A stretch of 64,000 nt of DNA from Cognatilysobacter xinjiangensis (GCF_014651995.1 NZ_BMXY01000003.1:124001-188000), one strand, 5' to 3'. Counted from the first letter of the stretch, positions 37,030 to 47,475 are shown. Made by a program: numbers and translations. Notes: a model not told the origin generated them from the letters alone.

Positions 37030-37287
37030 TTACGCGCCCGGAGCGTCCTCGCTGCCCGGCTCGTCCTCGTCCGGCTGCTCGGCCGGCTCGGGCGATTCCT
37101 CGTCCGGCGACATGATCAGGCAGGCCATCACCGGCCGGCCGCTGAGCGCGGCGACGAGCCCGGCGGTGTCGCGGCCGAGCAGGGCGGCGCGCAGTTCGGG
37201 CTCGAGGCCGTCGACGGCGGCGACGAAGGCGTCGTCACCGTAAGGCGTGCAGGCGAGCTGTTCGAGCAGGAGCGGCAGGCTGGACAT
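37030..37287 (-). CDS. Candidate split-borosin RiPP precursor peptide
   Basis: The 85-residue peptide starts 16 bases after the methyltransferase stop, with GAGGAG seven bases before its ATG. Residues 1-50 (MSSLPLLLEQLACTPYGDDA, then FVAAVDGLEPELRAALLGRD) form a helical domain whose AFVAAVDGLEPELRAAL stretch parallels the FAQSVPDLTPQERAAL region of the OphMA precursor part (from memory). A short hydrophobic run, VMACLIM (53-59), is the candidate core for backbone N-methylation, in the same relative place as the SonA core. It is followed by an acidic proline-rich tail (SPDEESPEPAEQPDEDEP...). I infer a leader-core layout with a tail probably removed or used as a recognition element. Protein evidence is lacking. 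Confidence 0.75.
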   Translation of the reverse strand: MSSLPLLLEQLACTPYGDDAFVAAVDGLEPELRAALLGRDTAGLVAALSGRPVMACLIMSPDEESPEPAEQPDEDEPGSEDAPGA

Positions 37288-37303
37288 GGAGGAACTCCTC
37301 GTT

Positions 37304-38119
37304 TCAGGCAGGTACGGCGTCGGAATCGGCGTCGAGGCGCGCGAACAGCGCGCGCATCGCGGGATCGGGCACGGGCGGCCGCGCGGGCGGCACCACCAGC
37401 GTGGACTGCATGGACAACTCGGCGCCCGCCAGGCGCGAGAGCGGCAGGCGTTCCATGCGCGGCGTGGCGATCGGCAACGTGGCGGCCTCGTAGACCACCA
37501 CCTCATGCTCCGGTGGGTAGTCGGCGAGCAGGCGGTCGACCAGCAACTGGCGATGCGCGCGCGTGGACGCATAACGGCGGCAGGCCGCGTCGCCGACCAC
37601 GCCGACCTGCCACAGCACCAGGTGCGCGGTCGGGTCGATGCGGCGCTGGTAGAGCAGGAACTGGGTGGCCTCGTAGTGCTGGCAGCCCCAGCGGCCGGGA
37701 TCGATGCCGAGGTCGGCGTAGAGGCAGGCCTCGGCCGAGACGCCGGGCTCCATCACCGCAGCGAGGCCTTCGGCACGGGCCTGCGCGATGGCGTCGTGCG
37801 GCACCTGTGCGAACACGCCGGGGTGGCCGTAGAACGCGGCGCAGACGCGACGGCCGGCGCGCACCTCGGCCAGCATCGCCTCGATCATCTCGCGGTAGGT
37901 CTGCCGGCGCGGCTTGCCCTCCGCGTAGTAGGGCTGGAGGCTGCGTGCGTCGGCGCGGATGGACTGCACCCAGAGCTCGACGACCGCGTCCGACGCGGCC
38001 ACGAAGACGACGTCGGCCTGTTCCAGGTAGGCGCGGGCGCGCGGGGCCAGATGGCCGCCCAGCAGCATTCCCAGCCCGACGCAGGCCAGATGGCCCGGTC
38101 GCGCGCTCTCGATGTCCAC
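37304..38119 (-). CDS. Borosin-type peptide alpha-N-methyltransferase
   Basis: The 271-residue protein belongs to the tetrapyrrole-methylase fold, but matches the borosin subfamily: FYGHPGVF (96-103), EPGVSAEACLYADLGIDP, GCQHYEATQFLLY, HLVLWQVGVVGD. These align almost block for block with OphMA as I remember it. Residues Y65, R71 and Y75 correspond to OphMA Y66, R72 and Y76; OphMA Y63 is replaced by Q62. The enzyme would iteratively methylate backbone amides of the peptide encoded next door, using SAM. The GTG start at 38119 is chosen because GGGGAG lies seven bases upstream; an ATG at 38176 would overlap the GNAT gene. The fungal enzymes are fused to their substrate, whereas this one is split. 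Confidence 0.85.
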   Translation of the reverse strand: MDIESARPGHLACVGLGMLLGGHLAPRARAYLEQADVVFVAASDAVVELWVQSIRADARSLQPYYAEGKPRRQTYREMIEAMLAEVRAGRRVCAAFYGHPGVFAQVPHDAIAQARAEGLAAVMEPGVSAEACLYADLGIDPGRWGCQHYEATQFLLYQRRIDPTAHLVLWQVGVVGDAACRRYASTRAHRQLLVDRLLADYPPEHEVVVYEAATLPIATPRMERLPLSRLAGAELSMQSTLVVPPARPPVPDPAMRALFARLDADSDAVPA

Positions 38120-38150
38120 GCAGTCGCTCCCCAACGACGACCGGCCCACC

Positions 38151-38690
38151 CTACCCCGCCGCGGGCGGCATGCCAACCGGCTGCAGCCAGTCGCCGCGGT
38201 CCAGCGCCCACTGCGCGGTGCCGGGCCGGTCGGGCGTCACGTCGACGAAACCGTGCGCGCGCAACAGGCGGCGCGACATGCGCTCGTTGGCGCCGGCGCG
38301 GCAGATGCCGACCAGCCGATCGATGCCGAGGCCGTCGAACGCATGCGCGACCAGCGCGTCGATCACCTCGTGCGAGTAGCGTGCGTTCCAGGCCGCGGGC
38401 AGCAGCATCAGGCCGAGTTCGGTGTCGCGTTCGCGACGGATCATCGCGCCGATGCCCAACGCACGGCCGGTATCGCGTTCGAGCACCGCCCAGGTGCGCA
38501 GGGCGGGCTCGGGATCGTCGAGCGCGGACAACGCCGCGGCGAACGCGCGCCGTGCCTCGTCGGGCGCGAGCGGCGCGGCGATGCGCGACATCACCCGCGG
38601 GTCGGCGTACAGCGCGGTGTACAGCGCCTCGTGCCGCGCCTGCAGCGGCGGCATCGACAGGTGAGGCGTCGACAGCGTGGCCAGCGTCAT
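38151..38690 (-). CDS. GNAT-family N-acetyltransferase (RimJ/RimL-like)
   Basis: The 179-residue protein has the RimJ/RimL layout: LSTPHLSMPPLQARHEALYT, RTWAVLERDTGRALGIGAMI, LGLMLLPAAWNARYSHEVID, and an acetyl-CoA site near RAGANERMSRRLLRAHGFVD. It lies 31 bases upstream of the borosin methyltransferase gene on the same strand, so it could acetylate the peptide or a tailored product, but housekeeping N-terminal or metabolite acetylation is equally likely. The position alone does not prove a role. Confidence 0.8.
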   Translation of the reverse strand: MTLATLSTPHLSMPPLQARHEALYTALYADPRVMSRIAAPLAPDEARRAFAAALSALDDPEPALRTWAVLERDTGRALGIGAMIRRERDTELGLMLLPAAWNARYSHEVIDALVAHAFDGLGIDRLVGICRAGANERMSRRLLRAHGFVDVTPDRPGTAQWALDRGDWLQPVGMPPAAG

Positions 38691-38735
38691 CGCGATGGAT
38701 GCCGCACGGCCGCGGCGCCGCTGCACATCAATGCA

Positions 38736-40688
<1,953 letters not shown>

Positions 40689-40737
40689 GGTGGGCTCCGG
40701 CGAGGGACGCCCCAGTGTGCCGCAGCGCCGCCGGGCC

Positions 40738-41301
40738 TCACAGCGCGGCGCGTCGCACCGTACGCCACGCGCGCGCCAGTTCGAGCGCGGAAGGCAACAC
40801 CCCGAACACGGCCGACGTGAGCAGCACCGTGATGATGGTCGCCCGCGCGAACGGCGGCTCGCGCCAGCGCACCGACCAGTCGGCCGGACCGGCCTGCAGC
40901 AGCGGCACCAACGCGTCGCGATGCAGCAGCGCGATCAGCGCGAGGCCGAACCACGGCACCGCATCGAGCGCCACGTGGATCTTCTGCTCGGTCGGGCCAA
41001 TGCGCCGCACGCTGTCGGCGAAGCGCGAATCGCGCCAGGACGTCCAGCCATGCAGCGCGACCAGCGCGGTGGAGAGCAGGAACACCGGCGCGGTGACCTC
41101 GAGGAACAGCACTGCGAGCACCGGCACGCCCATCTGCAGGCACATCAGCAGGTGCATGGCCGACTCGCGCGTGCCGGCGCGGCACTCGATGCGATCGCGC
41201 CAGTGCACCAGCACGTCGGCCACGCCCGCGGCCAGCCACAGCGGGTAGATCACCGCGCCGAGCAGCGTCCACAACAGCGAAGCGGGAAGTACGTCGTCCA
41301 T
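40738..41301 (-). CDS. Hypothetical four-helix membrane protein
   Basis: The 187-residue protein starts at [20 protein letters not shown] and has about four membrane helices (for example [20 protein letters not shown] and [20 protein letters not shown]). The loop [20 protein letters not shown] resembles that of small uncharacterised diguanylate-cyclase-independent membrane proteins, but I do not recognise it. It lies 43 bases after the erythromycin-esterase-family gene and 49 bases before acs, all on one strand. Confidence 0.65.
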   Translation of the reverse strand: MDDVLPASLLWTLLGAVIYPLWLAAGVADVLVHWRDRIECRAGTRESAMHLLMCLQMGVPVLAVLFLEVTAPVFLLSTALVALHGWTSWRDSRFADSVRRIGPTEQKIHVALDAVPWFGLALIALLHRDALVPLLQAGPADWSVRWREPPFARATIITVLLTSAVFGVLPSALELARAWRTVRRAAL

Positions 41302-41344
41302 CGACGCGCAGCATCCGACGCGGCCGGTGATCGGCGGGTGCGGG

Positions 41345-42703
41345 TCACAGGCCGAAAGGATAGGTCTCCGGCACGCCGCCGCTGTGCGGGCCATCCAGCG
41401 CCTCGACGGCGCGCGTGGTCTCGAACCAGACGTAGGCATCGAACTGCCGCGCCAGCGAGACCTCGGCGTAATGGCTCCAACGCTCGGTGTCGGGCCGGTA
41501 GATCACGCCGATGAAGCGCTCCAGCCGCTCGGCGAGCAGCTCGGCGCGCAGCTCGGGGTCGGCATCGCGCAGGTGCAGCACGCCACGCGGCTCGCCGGCG
41601 TCGAGGAACTGCCGCTCGACGCTGCCCGCCATCGACGGCCTCACGTCCATCACCCGCATCGGGGCATCCCAGTCGTTCGCGGCGGCGACGGTGCCGCTGT
41701 GCGTGCCGAAGCCGATCAGCGCCGCCTCGTCGCCGAAATGCTCGCGGCAGAGCTGGCCGAGGTTGAGCTCGCCGCGCTCGCTGCCCATCTCGGTGTGGCG
41801 GGCATCGCCGATGTGCGAGTTGTGCGCCCAGACCACCGCGCGCGACGCGCCACCTTCGTTTCGCAGCAGCTGCAGCAGCGTCTCGAACATGTGCGAGTCG
41901 CGCACGTTCCAGGATTCGGTGGCACCGCGGTACATCGCGCGGTAGTAGTTCTCGGCGTTGGCCACCAGCCGCGCGTTCTGCTCGGCCTCGAAACCGTCTG
42001 CGCCGTCGCGGCGCGCGAATTCGACGCGACGGTCGAGCATCTCGCGCAGCATCGCCAGCACGCTCTCCTCGCAGCGCACGTGCTCGTGCGTGAGCGCGGC
42101 CAGGCCGTAGTGCGCGGGGTCCTTCATCCACGGCATCAGGCAGCCGTAGCGCTGGCGTGCGATCGCCGCGGTATCGGGGTCGACGTCGTCGAGGTAGTCG
42201 ATCACCGCGCGGACCGAGGTGTTGAGGCTGTAGAGGTCGAGCCCGTGGAAGCCGGCGCGATCGTCCGCCGCGCGAGCCGCGTTGAACTGCCGCAGCCAGC
42301 GGAACAGCGCCGCCGCCTCGGCGTTGCGCCACATCCAGGTGGGGAAGCGGGTGAACGGGGGTGGTGCGTCGGCATTGGGCTCGCGGTGGCGCACGTGGCG
42401 GTCGATCACCGCCGCATCCGGCCAGTCGGCCTCCACCGCGACGATGCGGAAGCCGTGGCGTTCCACCAGCCGCTTCGTGATCGCCGCGCGCGCCCGATAG
42501 AACTCGGACGTGCCGTGGCTGGCTTCCCCCAGCAGCACCACGCGACAGTCGGCATAGCGGTCGAAGGCCTCGGCGAAGGCGGAATCGTCGATGTCCGGCA
42601 ACGGCTCGATGGCGTCGCGGATGCGCGCCGGCAGGCCGTCGTGGCTGCGTGCATCGCCGCGCAGCGCGCCGCGCGACGGGGAAATGCCGCTTTCTCGTTG
42701 CAT
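41345..42703 (-). CDS. Erythromycin-esterase-family hydrolase
   Basis: The 452-residue protein has LLGEASHGTSEFYRAR (58-71), FRIVAVEADWPDA and WAHNSHIGDARH, the three conserved blocks of the EreA/EreB superfamily, with the catalytic histidine in GEASHG. Family members hydrolyse macrolide lactones in some bacteria, but most chromosomal copies, like this one, have unknown substrates. There is no signal peptide. The neighbouring GST gene is divergent, so a shared stress promoter in the 151-base gap is possible. Resistance should not be assumed. Confidence 0.8.
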   Translation of the reverse strand: MQRESGISPSRGALRGDARSHDGLPARIRDAIEPLPDIDDSAFAEAFDRYADCRVVLLGEASHGTSEFYRARAAITKRLVERHGFRIVAVEADWPDAAVIDRHVRHREPNADAPPPFTRFPTWMWRNAEAAALFRWLRQFNAARAADDRAGFHGLDLYSLNTSVRAVIDYLDDVDPDTAAIARQRYGCLMPWMKDPAHYGLAALTHEHVRCEESVLAMLREMLDRRVEFARRDGADGFEAEQNARLVANAENYYRAMYRGATESWNVRDSHMFETLLQLLRNEGGASRAVVWAHNSHIGDARHTEMGSERGELNLGQLCREHFGDEAALIGFGTHSGTVAAANDWDAPMRVMDVRPSMAGSVERQFLDAGEPRGVLHLRDADPELRAELLAERLERFIGVIYRPDTERWSHYAEVSLARQFDAYVWFETTRAVEALDGPHSGGVPETYPFGL

Positions 42704-42854
42704 GGCCTCGCACTCCGGAAGGCATCGACGCTAGCGCCGCGCGGGTCTGCGGAGCATCAAGCAGCGGCCGTCGCAACGCTGCGTGCGCGCGGACACCACG
42801 CCCGGCTCCGGCGCGCGGCCTAGCATCGCGTTTTCCCCATGCACGGAGCCGGAC

Positions 42855-43541
42855 ATGATCGACCTGTACTACTGGGCCACGCCCAACGGCTACAAGCCGC
42901 GGCTGCTGCTCGAGGAGGTGGGCCTCGAGTACCGAATCATCCCCGTCGACATCCGCGCGGGCGAGCAGTTCAGGCCAGAGTTCCTCGCCATAGCGCCGAA
43001 CAACCGCATCCCCGCGATCGTCGACCATGCACCTGCCGACGGCGGCGACCCGCTTTCGCTGTTCGAGTCCGGCGCGATCCTGCTCTACCTCGCCGACAAG
43101 ACCGGCCGCTTCATCCCCGCCGACGTGCGCGGCCGCGCGGAGGTCCTGCAGTGGCTGTTCTGGCAGATGGGCGGCCTCGGCCCGATGGCCGGCCAGAACG
43201 GCCACTTCAACGTGTACGCACCGGAGAAGGTGCCCTACGCGATCGACCGCTACACCCGCGAGACCGCCCGCCTCTACGGCGTGCTCGACAAGCGCCTGGC
43301 CGATCGCGAGTACGTGGCCGGCAGCGAGTACACGATCGCCGACATGGCCATCTACCCGTGGATCGTCCCGCACGAGGCGCACAAGCAGAACCTCGACGAC
43401 ACGCCCCACCTCAAGCGCTGGTTCGCGCAGATCGGCGAGCGCGAGGCGACCAGGAAGGTCTACGCCGATGCGAGCGCCGCCTACGCCAAGCCCATGACCG
43501 ACGAGGAACGCCGCGTGCTGTTCGGGACGCCGGCGAAGTAG
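42855..43541 (+). CDS. Glutathione S-transferase (YghU/GstB-like)
   Basis: The 228-residue protein starts MIDLYYWATPNGYKPRLLLE, a thioredoxin-like N-terminal domain with ATPNGYK at the glutathione site, then FESGAILLYLADKTGRFIP (the conserved ES pair) and a helical C-terminal domain ending in AMTDEERRVLF-type sequence. Such nu-class enzymes have thiol-disulfide or peroxidase activity with glutathione. It is divergent from the erythromycin-esterase-family gene and followed by a hexamer repeat and repeat element A. Confidence 0.9.
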   Translation: MIDLYYWATPNGYKPRLLLEEVGLEYRIIPVDIRAGEQFRPEFLAIAPNNRIPAIVDHAPADGGDPLSLFESGAILLYLADKTGRFIPADVRGRAEVLQWLFWQMGGLGPMAGQNGHFNVYAPEKVPYAIDRYTRETARLYGVLDKRLADREYVAGSEYTIADMAIYPWIVPHEAHKQNLDDTPHLKRWFAQIGEREATRKVYADASAAYAKPMTDEERRVLFGTPAK

Positions 43542-43576
43542 TCGCGGCGGCGTCGCGACACCTATCGCCGCATCGC

Positions 43577-43611
43577 ACTGCGACTGCGACTGCGACTGCG
43601 ACTGCGACTGC
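43577..43611. repeat. ACTGCG hexanucleotide tandem repeat
   Basis: Five perfect ACTGCG units and a partial sixth lie in the gap downstream of the GST gene. No gene crosses it. Such an array may vary in copy number between strains. It is the only clear microsatellite seen. Confidence 0.85.
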
Positions 43612-43681
43612 AGGCAAAGCTCTCATGTCTTCGCGCAGCGACGGGCGCGCGGCACGTAACACGCAACACGCGAGCCGTCGG

Positions 43682-43884
43682 CAATCGTAAGACCCGAAGG
43701 GCGGCGGCCATGGATGGCCGCCGTTCGCACCCGAGCCAGGATGGCGAGTGTGCGAATCCCTGCGTCGCATCCGATCGCGAGCTGTAGATCTGATCGGGGA
43801 GGGTGCTTTCTTTGGTTACTTTCTTTGCACCAGCAAAGAAAGTGACTCGGGCGCGTCAGCGCGCGAAACGCCGTTGCCTTTCGA
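43682..43884. repeat. Dispersed structured element, copy A
   Basis: About 200 bases similar to the segment at 63,154. Conserved parts: CAATCGTAAGACCCGAAGGG, CACCCGAG, GCGAGCTGTAGAT, CTCGGGCGCG. Three hairpins: GGCGGCCAT/ATGGCCGCC (43703-43722), TTCGCAC/GTGCGAA (43724-43756), ACTTTCTTTGC/GCAAAGAAAGT (43818-43843). The stems differ in sequence from copy B yet still pair, which suggests selection on structure. It lies between GST and convergent RluA-type genes and no coding frame fits. With the hexamer array it fills the 382-base gap. Confidence 0.85.
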
Positions 43885-43923
43885 CCTCGCAGCAATCAAG
43901 CACCAAGCCGCGGCACAATTCGC

Positions 43924-44793
43924 TCAGAGTTCGAACGCGCTCGTAAACACCCGCCGCGCCCCATCCAGCGGATCCTCGAACTCCACCGCCTTCGCTACCA
44001 GCTTCAACGGCCCATCCGAACAGGCTCCGCCATACAACCGATCCCCCACGATCGGCGACCCCAATCCCGCCATATGCACCCGCAGCTGGTGCTTCCGCCC
44101 CGTCACCGGCTCCAGCGCATACCGCCAAACGCCATCGCCCCGCTCGATCACATCGACCACGCTGATGGCATTCGCGACACCCTCCATCTCCCGCATCGCG
44201 GGAAACGGCTCGCCGCGCACCAGCCGGCTCTCGCGGATCACCGGAAAAGCGACCCCCGGCAACGGCCCTGCCAGCGCCTCGTAGCGCTTGCGGATGCGCC
44301 GCTCGCGAAACAGCGCCGCATACGCATCGCGCGAACGCGCACGCAGCGAGAACAGCACCAGCCCCGCCGTATCGCGATCGATCCGGTGCAGCGGCGCGAT
44401 GTCGTCGATGCCGAGCCGGCGCACCAGCCGCGCCAGCAACGTATCGCGCACGAAGCCGCCCGCCGGTATCACGGCGAGTCCGTGCGGCTTGTCGACGACG
44501 GCGATGTCGTCGTCCACGTGCAGCAGCGTTTCCAAGCCGGCGCAAGACGGCTCGTCGATCACCTCGCGGTAGTAGAAGACCTCGCCGCCGGTATGCAGAC
44601 GTGCCTGCGCGTCGAGTGCGTGCCCGTTGCCGCCCAGCACGCGTCCGCGCGAGAAGCGCGAAGCCCACGTGGCGCGATCGACGCTCGGAAAGCGCGCGCA
44701 GAGCGCGTCGAGATAGGTGGCCCCGTCGCCCGGCCGCAGCTGCACGCGGCTCGCGCCGACGCCATCGAGGGCCGGCGGGCGGAACGCGGCCAC
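43924..44793 (-). CDS. RluA-family RNA pseudouridine synthase
   Basis: The 289-residue protein starts at a GTG (44793) directly abutting the stop of the EF-hand gene. The catalytic motif HRIDRDTAG (136-144, Asp139) and GRKHQLRVHMAGLGSPIVGD mark the RluA family, which isomerises uridine in rRNA or tRNA. An S4-like region precedes it. Which of the RluA, RluC or RluD-type targets it modifies cannot be told. The first 40 residues have no clear counterpart, so a later start is possible. Confidence 0.88.
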   Translation of the reverse strand: MAAFRPPALDGVGASRVQLRPGDGATYLDALCARFPSVDRATWASRFSRGRVLGGNGHALDAQARLHTGGEVFYYREVIDEPSCAGLETLLHVDDDIAVVDKPHGLAVIPAGGFVRDTLLARLVRRLGIDDIAPLHRIDRDTAGLVLFSLRARSRDAYAALFRERRIRKRYEALAGPLPGVAFPVIRESRLVRGEPFPAMREMEGVANAISVVDVIERGDGVWRYALEPVTGRKHQLRVHMAGLGSPIVGDRLYGGACSDGPLKLVAKAVEFEDPLDGARRVFTSAFEL

Positions 44794-45153
44794 TCAGCGC
44801 TGCGGCGGGGCCGCGAGTTCGCGACGGTCGAGATAGCCGTCGCGGTCGCGATCCTGCCGGGCGAACGTGGCCGCCAGCGCGGCGCGATGCTCGGCCAGCG
44901 AGATCGGCTTGCCGCGGCCACCGGGCAGCTCGGCGGCGGACACGACGCCGTCGCGGTCGACGTCCATGCGCTCGAAGGCATAGCCCATCCATGCCTGGAA
45001 CTCGGGCAGCGAGACGCGGCCGTCGCCGTCGGTATCCATGCGCGCGAGATAGTCGCCGCTGGAGGTGACCGGCCCGGCCGCGAGCGCCGCGCCCGCAAAC
45101 GACGGGGCCGCGCAGATCAGCGCGGCCCCGAGGTGGCGGATCGCCCGGCGCAT
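44794..45153 (-). CDS. Exported EF-hand calcium-binding protein
   Basis: The 119-residue protein has a signal peptide (MRRAIRHLGAALICAAPSFA) and three EF-hand loops: DTDGDGRVSLPEF, DVDRDGVVSAAEL and DRDRDGYLDRREL. Each has the D-x-D-x-D-G pattern and the closing acidic residue, so calcium binding is likely. It lies one base after the desaturase gene and abuts the pseudouridine synthase gene, so all three may be co-transcribed. The function of these small periplasmic EF-hand proteins is not known. Confidence 0.85.
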   Translation of the reverse strand: MRRAIRHLGAALICAAPSFAGAALAAGPVTSSGDYLARMDTDGDGRVSLPEFQAWMGYAFERMDVDRDGVVSAAELPGGRGKPISLAEHRAALAATFARQDRDRDGYLDRRELAAPPQR

Positions 45154-45154
45154 G

Positions 45155-46360
45155 TCAGTGCGCCGGCGCCAGCGCATAACCCTTCATGCGGGCCGAGAAC
45201 TGCTGCAGCGAGGCGATGCCGCTGGCCTCGGCCTCCTGGCACCAAGCGTGCAGGCGGGCCAGCGTGGCCTTGGCATCGCTGGAGCGCTCGTCCAGCACCT
45301 GCGCCAGGCGCGCGCGGTACTCGGCGACGGTGGCGAGCTTCGGACGTTCGGCGAGGAACGCGGCGAGACGCGCCTTCTTGTCCTCGTCGAGCCAGCGGCC
45401 GCCATCGGCCAGGCCCTTGCGCAGCTTGGACGGCAGCAGCTGGCTGGCCTTGGCGTTCATCGCCGCCGCTTCCTCGCGCAGCGCTGGCAGCGTGACCGTG
45501 CGGTAGTAGTCGGTCATGGCCTGGAAGCGGATCGCGAGCAGCGCCTTCAGCGTCTCGCCGTCGGGCATGGCGATGTTCGGGCGCACGTCGAGGGTGGGCG
45601 CCACGCGCAGCACCTTGGCGAGGCGCAGCGCCTCGAGCGCCTTGATCGCCGCCCAGCCGATGTCGAACTCCCAACGACGCAGCGCGAACTTTGCGCTGGA
45701 CGGGAAGGCGTGGTGGTTGTTGTGCAGCTCCTCGCCGCCGATCCACACGCCCCACGGGGTGAGGTTGGTCGCGGTGTCGGTGGTCTCGAAGTTGCGGTAG
45801 CCCCACCAGTGGCCGAGGCCGTTGACGACGCCCGCGGCCCAGAACGGGATCCACGCCATCTGGATCGCCCACACGGCGACGCCCTTGAAGCCGAACAGCG
45901 CGAAGCTCAGGAACAGCAGGATGGTCGGCCCCATCGTGGCGTACGGCGTGTAGAGCTTTCGCTCGATCCAGTCGTCCGGGCAGCCCTTGCCGTACTTCTC
46001 GATGTCCTCGCGCTCGGCGCGAGCGGCGCGGTAGAGCTCGACGCCGCGCCAGAACACGGTGCTGATGCCCTTGAACTGCGGGCTGTGCGGGTCGTCCTCG
46101 GTCTCGCACTTGGCGTGGTGCTTGCGATGGATCGCCGCCCATTCGCGCGTGATCATCGAGGTGGTCAGCCAGCACCAGAAGCGGAAGAAGTGCGCCAGCA
46201 CCGGGTGGAAGTCCACCGCGCGGTGCGCCTGCGAGCGGTGCAGGTAGAGGGTGACGGTGAAGATGGTGATCTGCGTCGCCACCAGCAGGTAGACGAGCAT
46301 CGATCCCCAGCCGAGCTGCAGCAGGCCGCCGGCGAGGAAATCGGTGAGCGAAGCGGACAT
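45155..46360 (-). CDS. Acyl-CoA/acyl-lipid delta-9-type fatty acid desaturase
   Basis: The 401-residue membrane enzyme has the three histidine boxes HRSQAH (41-46), HRKHH (78-82) and HNNHH (213-217) of the stearoyl-CoA desaturase family, with four hydrophobic stretches around them. It would insert a double bond into fatty acyl chains. GGAGTACTCG precedes the chosen ATG; a start 96 bases earlier lacks support. The 100-residue helical C-terminal extension (rich in LRKGLADGGRWLDEDKKA-like sequence) is typical of the DesB-like group. Confidence 0.88.
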   Translation of the reverse strand: MSASLTDFLAGGLLQLGWGSMLVYLLVATQITIFTVTLYLHRSQAHRAVDFHPVLAHFFRFWCWLTTSMITREWAAIHRKHHAKCETEDDPHSPQFKGISTVFWRGVELYRAARAEREDIEKYGKGCPDDWIERKLYTPYATMGPTILLFLSFALFGFKGVAVWAIQMAWIPFWAAGVVNGLGHWWGYRNFETTDTATNLTPWGVWIGGEELHNNHHAFPSSAKFALRRWEFDIGWAAIKALEALRLAKVLRVAPTLDVRPNIAMPDGETLKALLAIRFQAMTDYYRTVTLPALREEAAAMNAKASQLLPSKLRKGLADGGRWLDEDKKARLAAFLAERPKLATVAEYRARLAQVLDERSSDAKATLARLHAWCQEAEASGIASLQQFSARMKGYALAPAH

Positions 46361-46570
46361 CGAGTACTCCGGGTGAAAGCGGCGCGCACGCCGAGCCGCA
46401 CGCGCGGCACCGGCATCATGCCATCGGCTATCGCGCATCTGGGCGCGCGGAAGCATCGACGGGTGCGCGGTTCATGCACGGGCCGGGCTCGCCATCGCGT
46501 GAAGGCGGCCGCCGCTTGTCCGGAAACGCGACTGCCACCACGTTCCGTGCACTGACCAACGGCCGACCCG

Positions 46571-47383
46571 ATGCCCGAACTGCCTGAAGTCGAAACCACC
46601 CGCCGCGGCCTCGCGCCGCATGTCGAGGGCCGCCGCGTGACCGGTGTGGTGCTGCGTCGGCCCGACCTGCGCTGGCCGATCCCGCCGCAGGTGTCGAACG
46701 CGCTGCCCGGCCAGCGCATCGACGCGGTGCGCCGTCGCGCCAAATACCTGCTGCTCGACACCGCCGTCGGAAGTGCGCTGCTGCACCTGGGCATGTCGGG
46801 CAGCCTGCGCGTGCTGCCGGCCGACACGCCGCTGCGCGCGCACGACCATGTCGACCTCGCGCTCGATACCGGCCGCGTCCTGCGCTTCAACGACCCGCGC
46901 CGCTTCGGCTGCCTGCTGTGGCAGCCGGTCGGCGAGACGCACGAGCTGCTGGCGGGCCTCGGCCCCGAGCCGCTGTCGGACGCCTTCGATGGCGACTACC
47001 TCTACCGCCTCTCGCGCGGCCGCCGCGCGCCGGTGAAGACCTTCCTGATGGACCAGGCGGTGGTGGTCGGCGTCGGCAACATCTACGCGGCCGAGGCGCT
47101 GTTCATGGCCGGCATCGCGCCGCTGCGCGAGGCCGGCAAGGTTTCGCGCGAGCGCTACCGCCGGCTGGCCGAGGCGGTGAAGGCCATCCTCGGCTATGCC
47201 ATCACCCGCGGAGGCACCACGCTGCGCGACTTCATCAGCCCCGATGGCGCACCCGGCTACTTCGAGCAGGAGTTGTCGGTTTACGGGCGCGACGGCGAAC
47301 CCTGCCGTGCCTGCGGCCGCGCATTGCGGCTGTCCACCATCGGCCAGCGGGCGAGCGTGTGGTGCCCGGCCTGCCAGCGCTGA
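46571..47383 (+). CDS. mutM: Formamidopyrimidine-DNA glycosylase
   Basis: The 270-residue repair enzyme removes 8-oxoguanine and nicks the strand. [14 protein letters not shown] supplies the catalytic proline and glutamate after methionine removal; [20 protein letters not shown], then [17 protein letters not shown], and a C-terminal zinc finger [20 protein letters not shown] followed by CPAC complete the family pattern. The gene is divergent from the desaturase. Confidence 0.97.
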   Translation: MPELPEVETTRRGLAPHVEGRRVTGVVLRRPDLRWPIPPQVSNALPGQRIDAVRRRAKYLLLDTAVGSALLHLGMSGSLRVLPADTPLRAHDHVDLALDTGRVLRFNDPRRFGCLLWQPVGETHELLAGLGPEPLSDAFDGDYLYRLSRGRRAPVKTFLMDQAVVVGVGNIYAAEALFMAGIAPLREAGKVSRERYRRLAEAVKAILGYAITRGGTTLRDFISPDGAPGYFEQELSVYGRDGEPCRACGRALRLSTIGQRASVWCPACQR

Positions 47384-47446
47384 CCGCCGGTCCAACGGCG
47401 GGTCCGACCATGCCCTCCGGCCCAAGCCCGGTGCAGCCTGCAGGGG

Positions 47447-47452
47447 TATAGT
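47447..47452 (+). promoter_or_regulatory. -10-like box of the ECF sigma/kinase unit
   Basis: TATAGT lies 23 bases before the ATG of the sigma factor, with GAGGAC between them as a ribosome binding site. No good -35 is seen 17 bases upstream. Confidence 0.4.
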
Positions 47453-47475
47453 CGCACCGTGAGGACGGGACGCCG

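Noticed and set aside
37030-37287. Nif11-type or lasso-peptide precursor
   Set aside because: No lanthipeptide or lasso maturation genes are nearby; pairing with the methyltransferase explains the peptide better.
37304-38119. Reading the methyltransferase as a uroporphyrin-III or corrin methylase
   Set aside because: The tetrapyrrole-methylase fold is shared, but the FYGHPGVF/PGVSAE/GCQHYEA blocks fit borosin enzymes and no cobalamin or sirohaem genes are nearby.
43623-43895. Small proteins in the repeat elements
   Set aside because: Frames over copy A do not correspond to frames over copy B, and base changes follow stem pairing, not codons.
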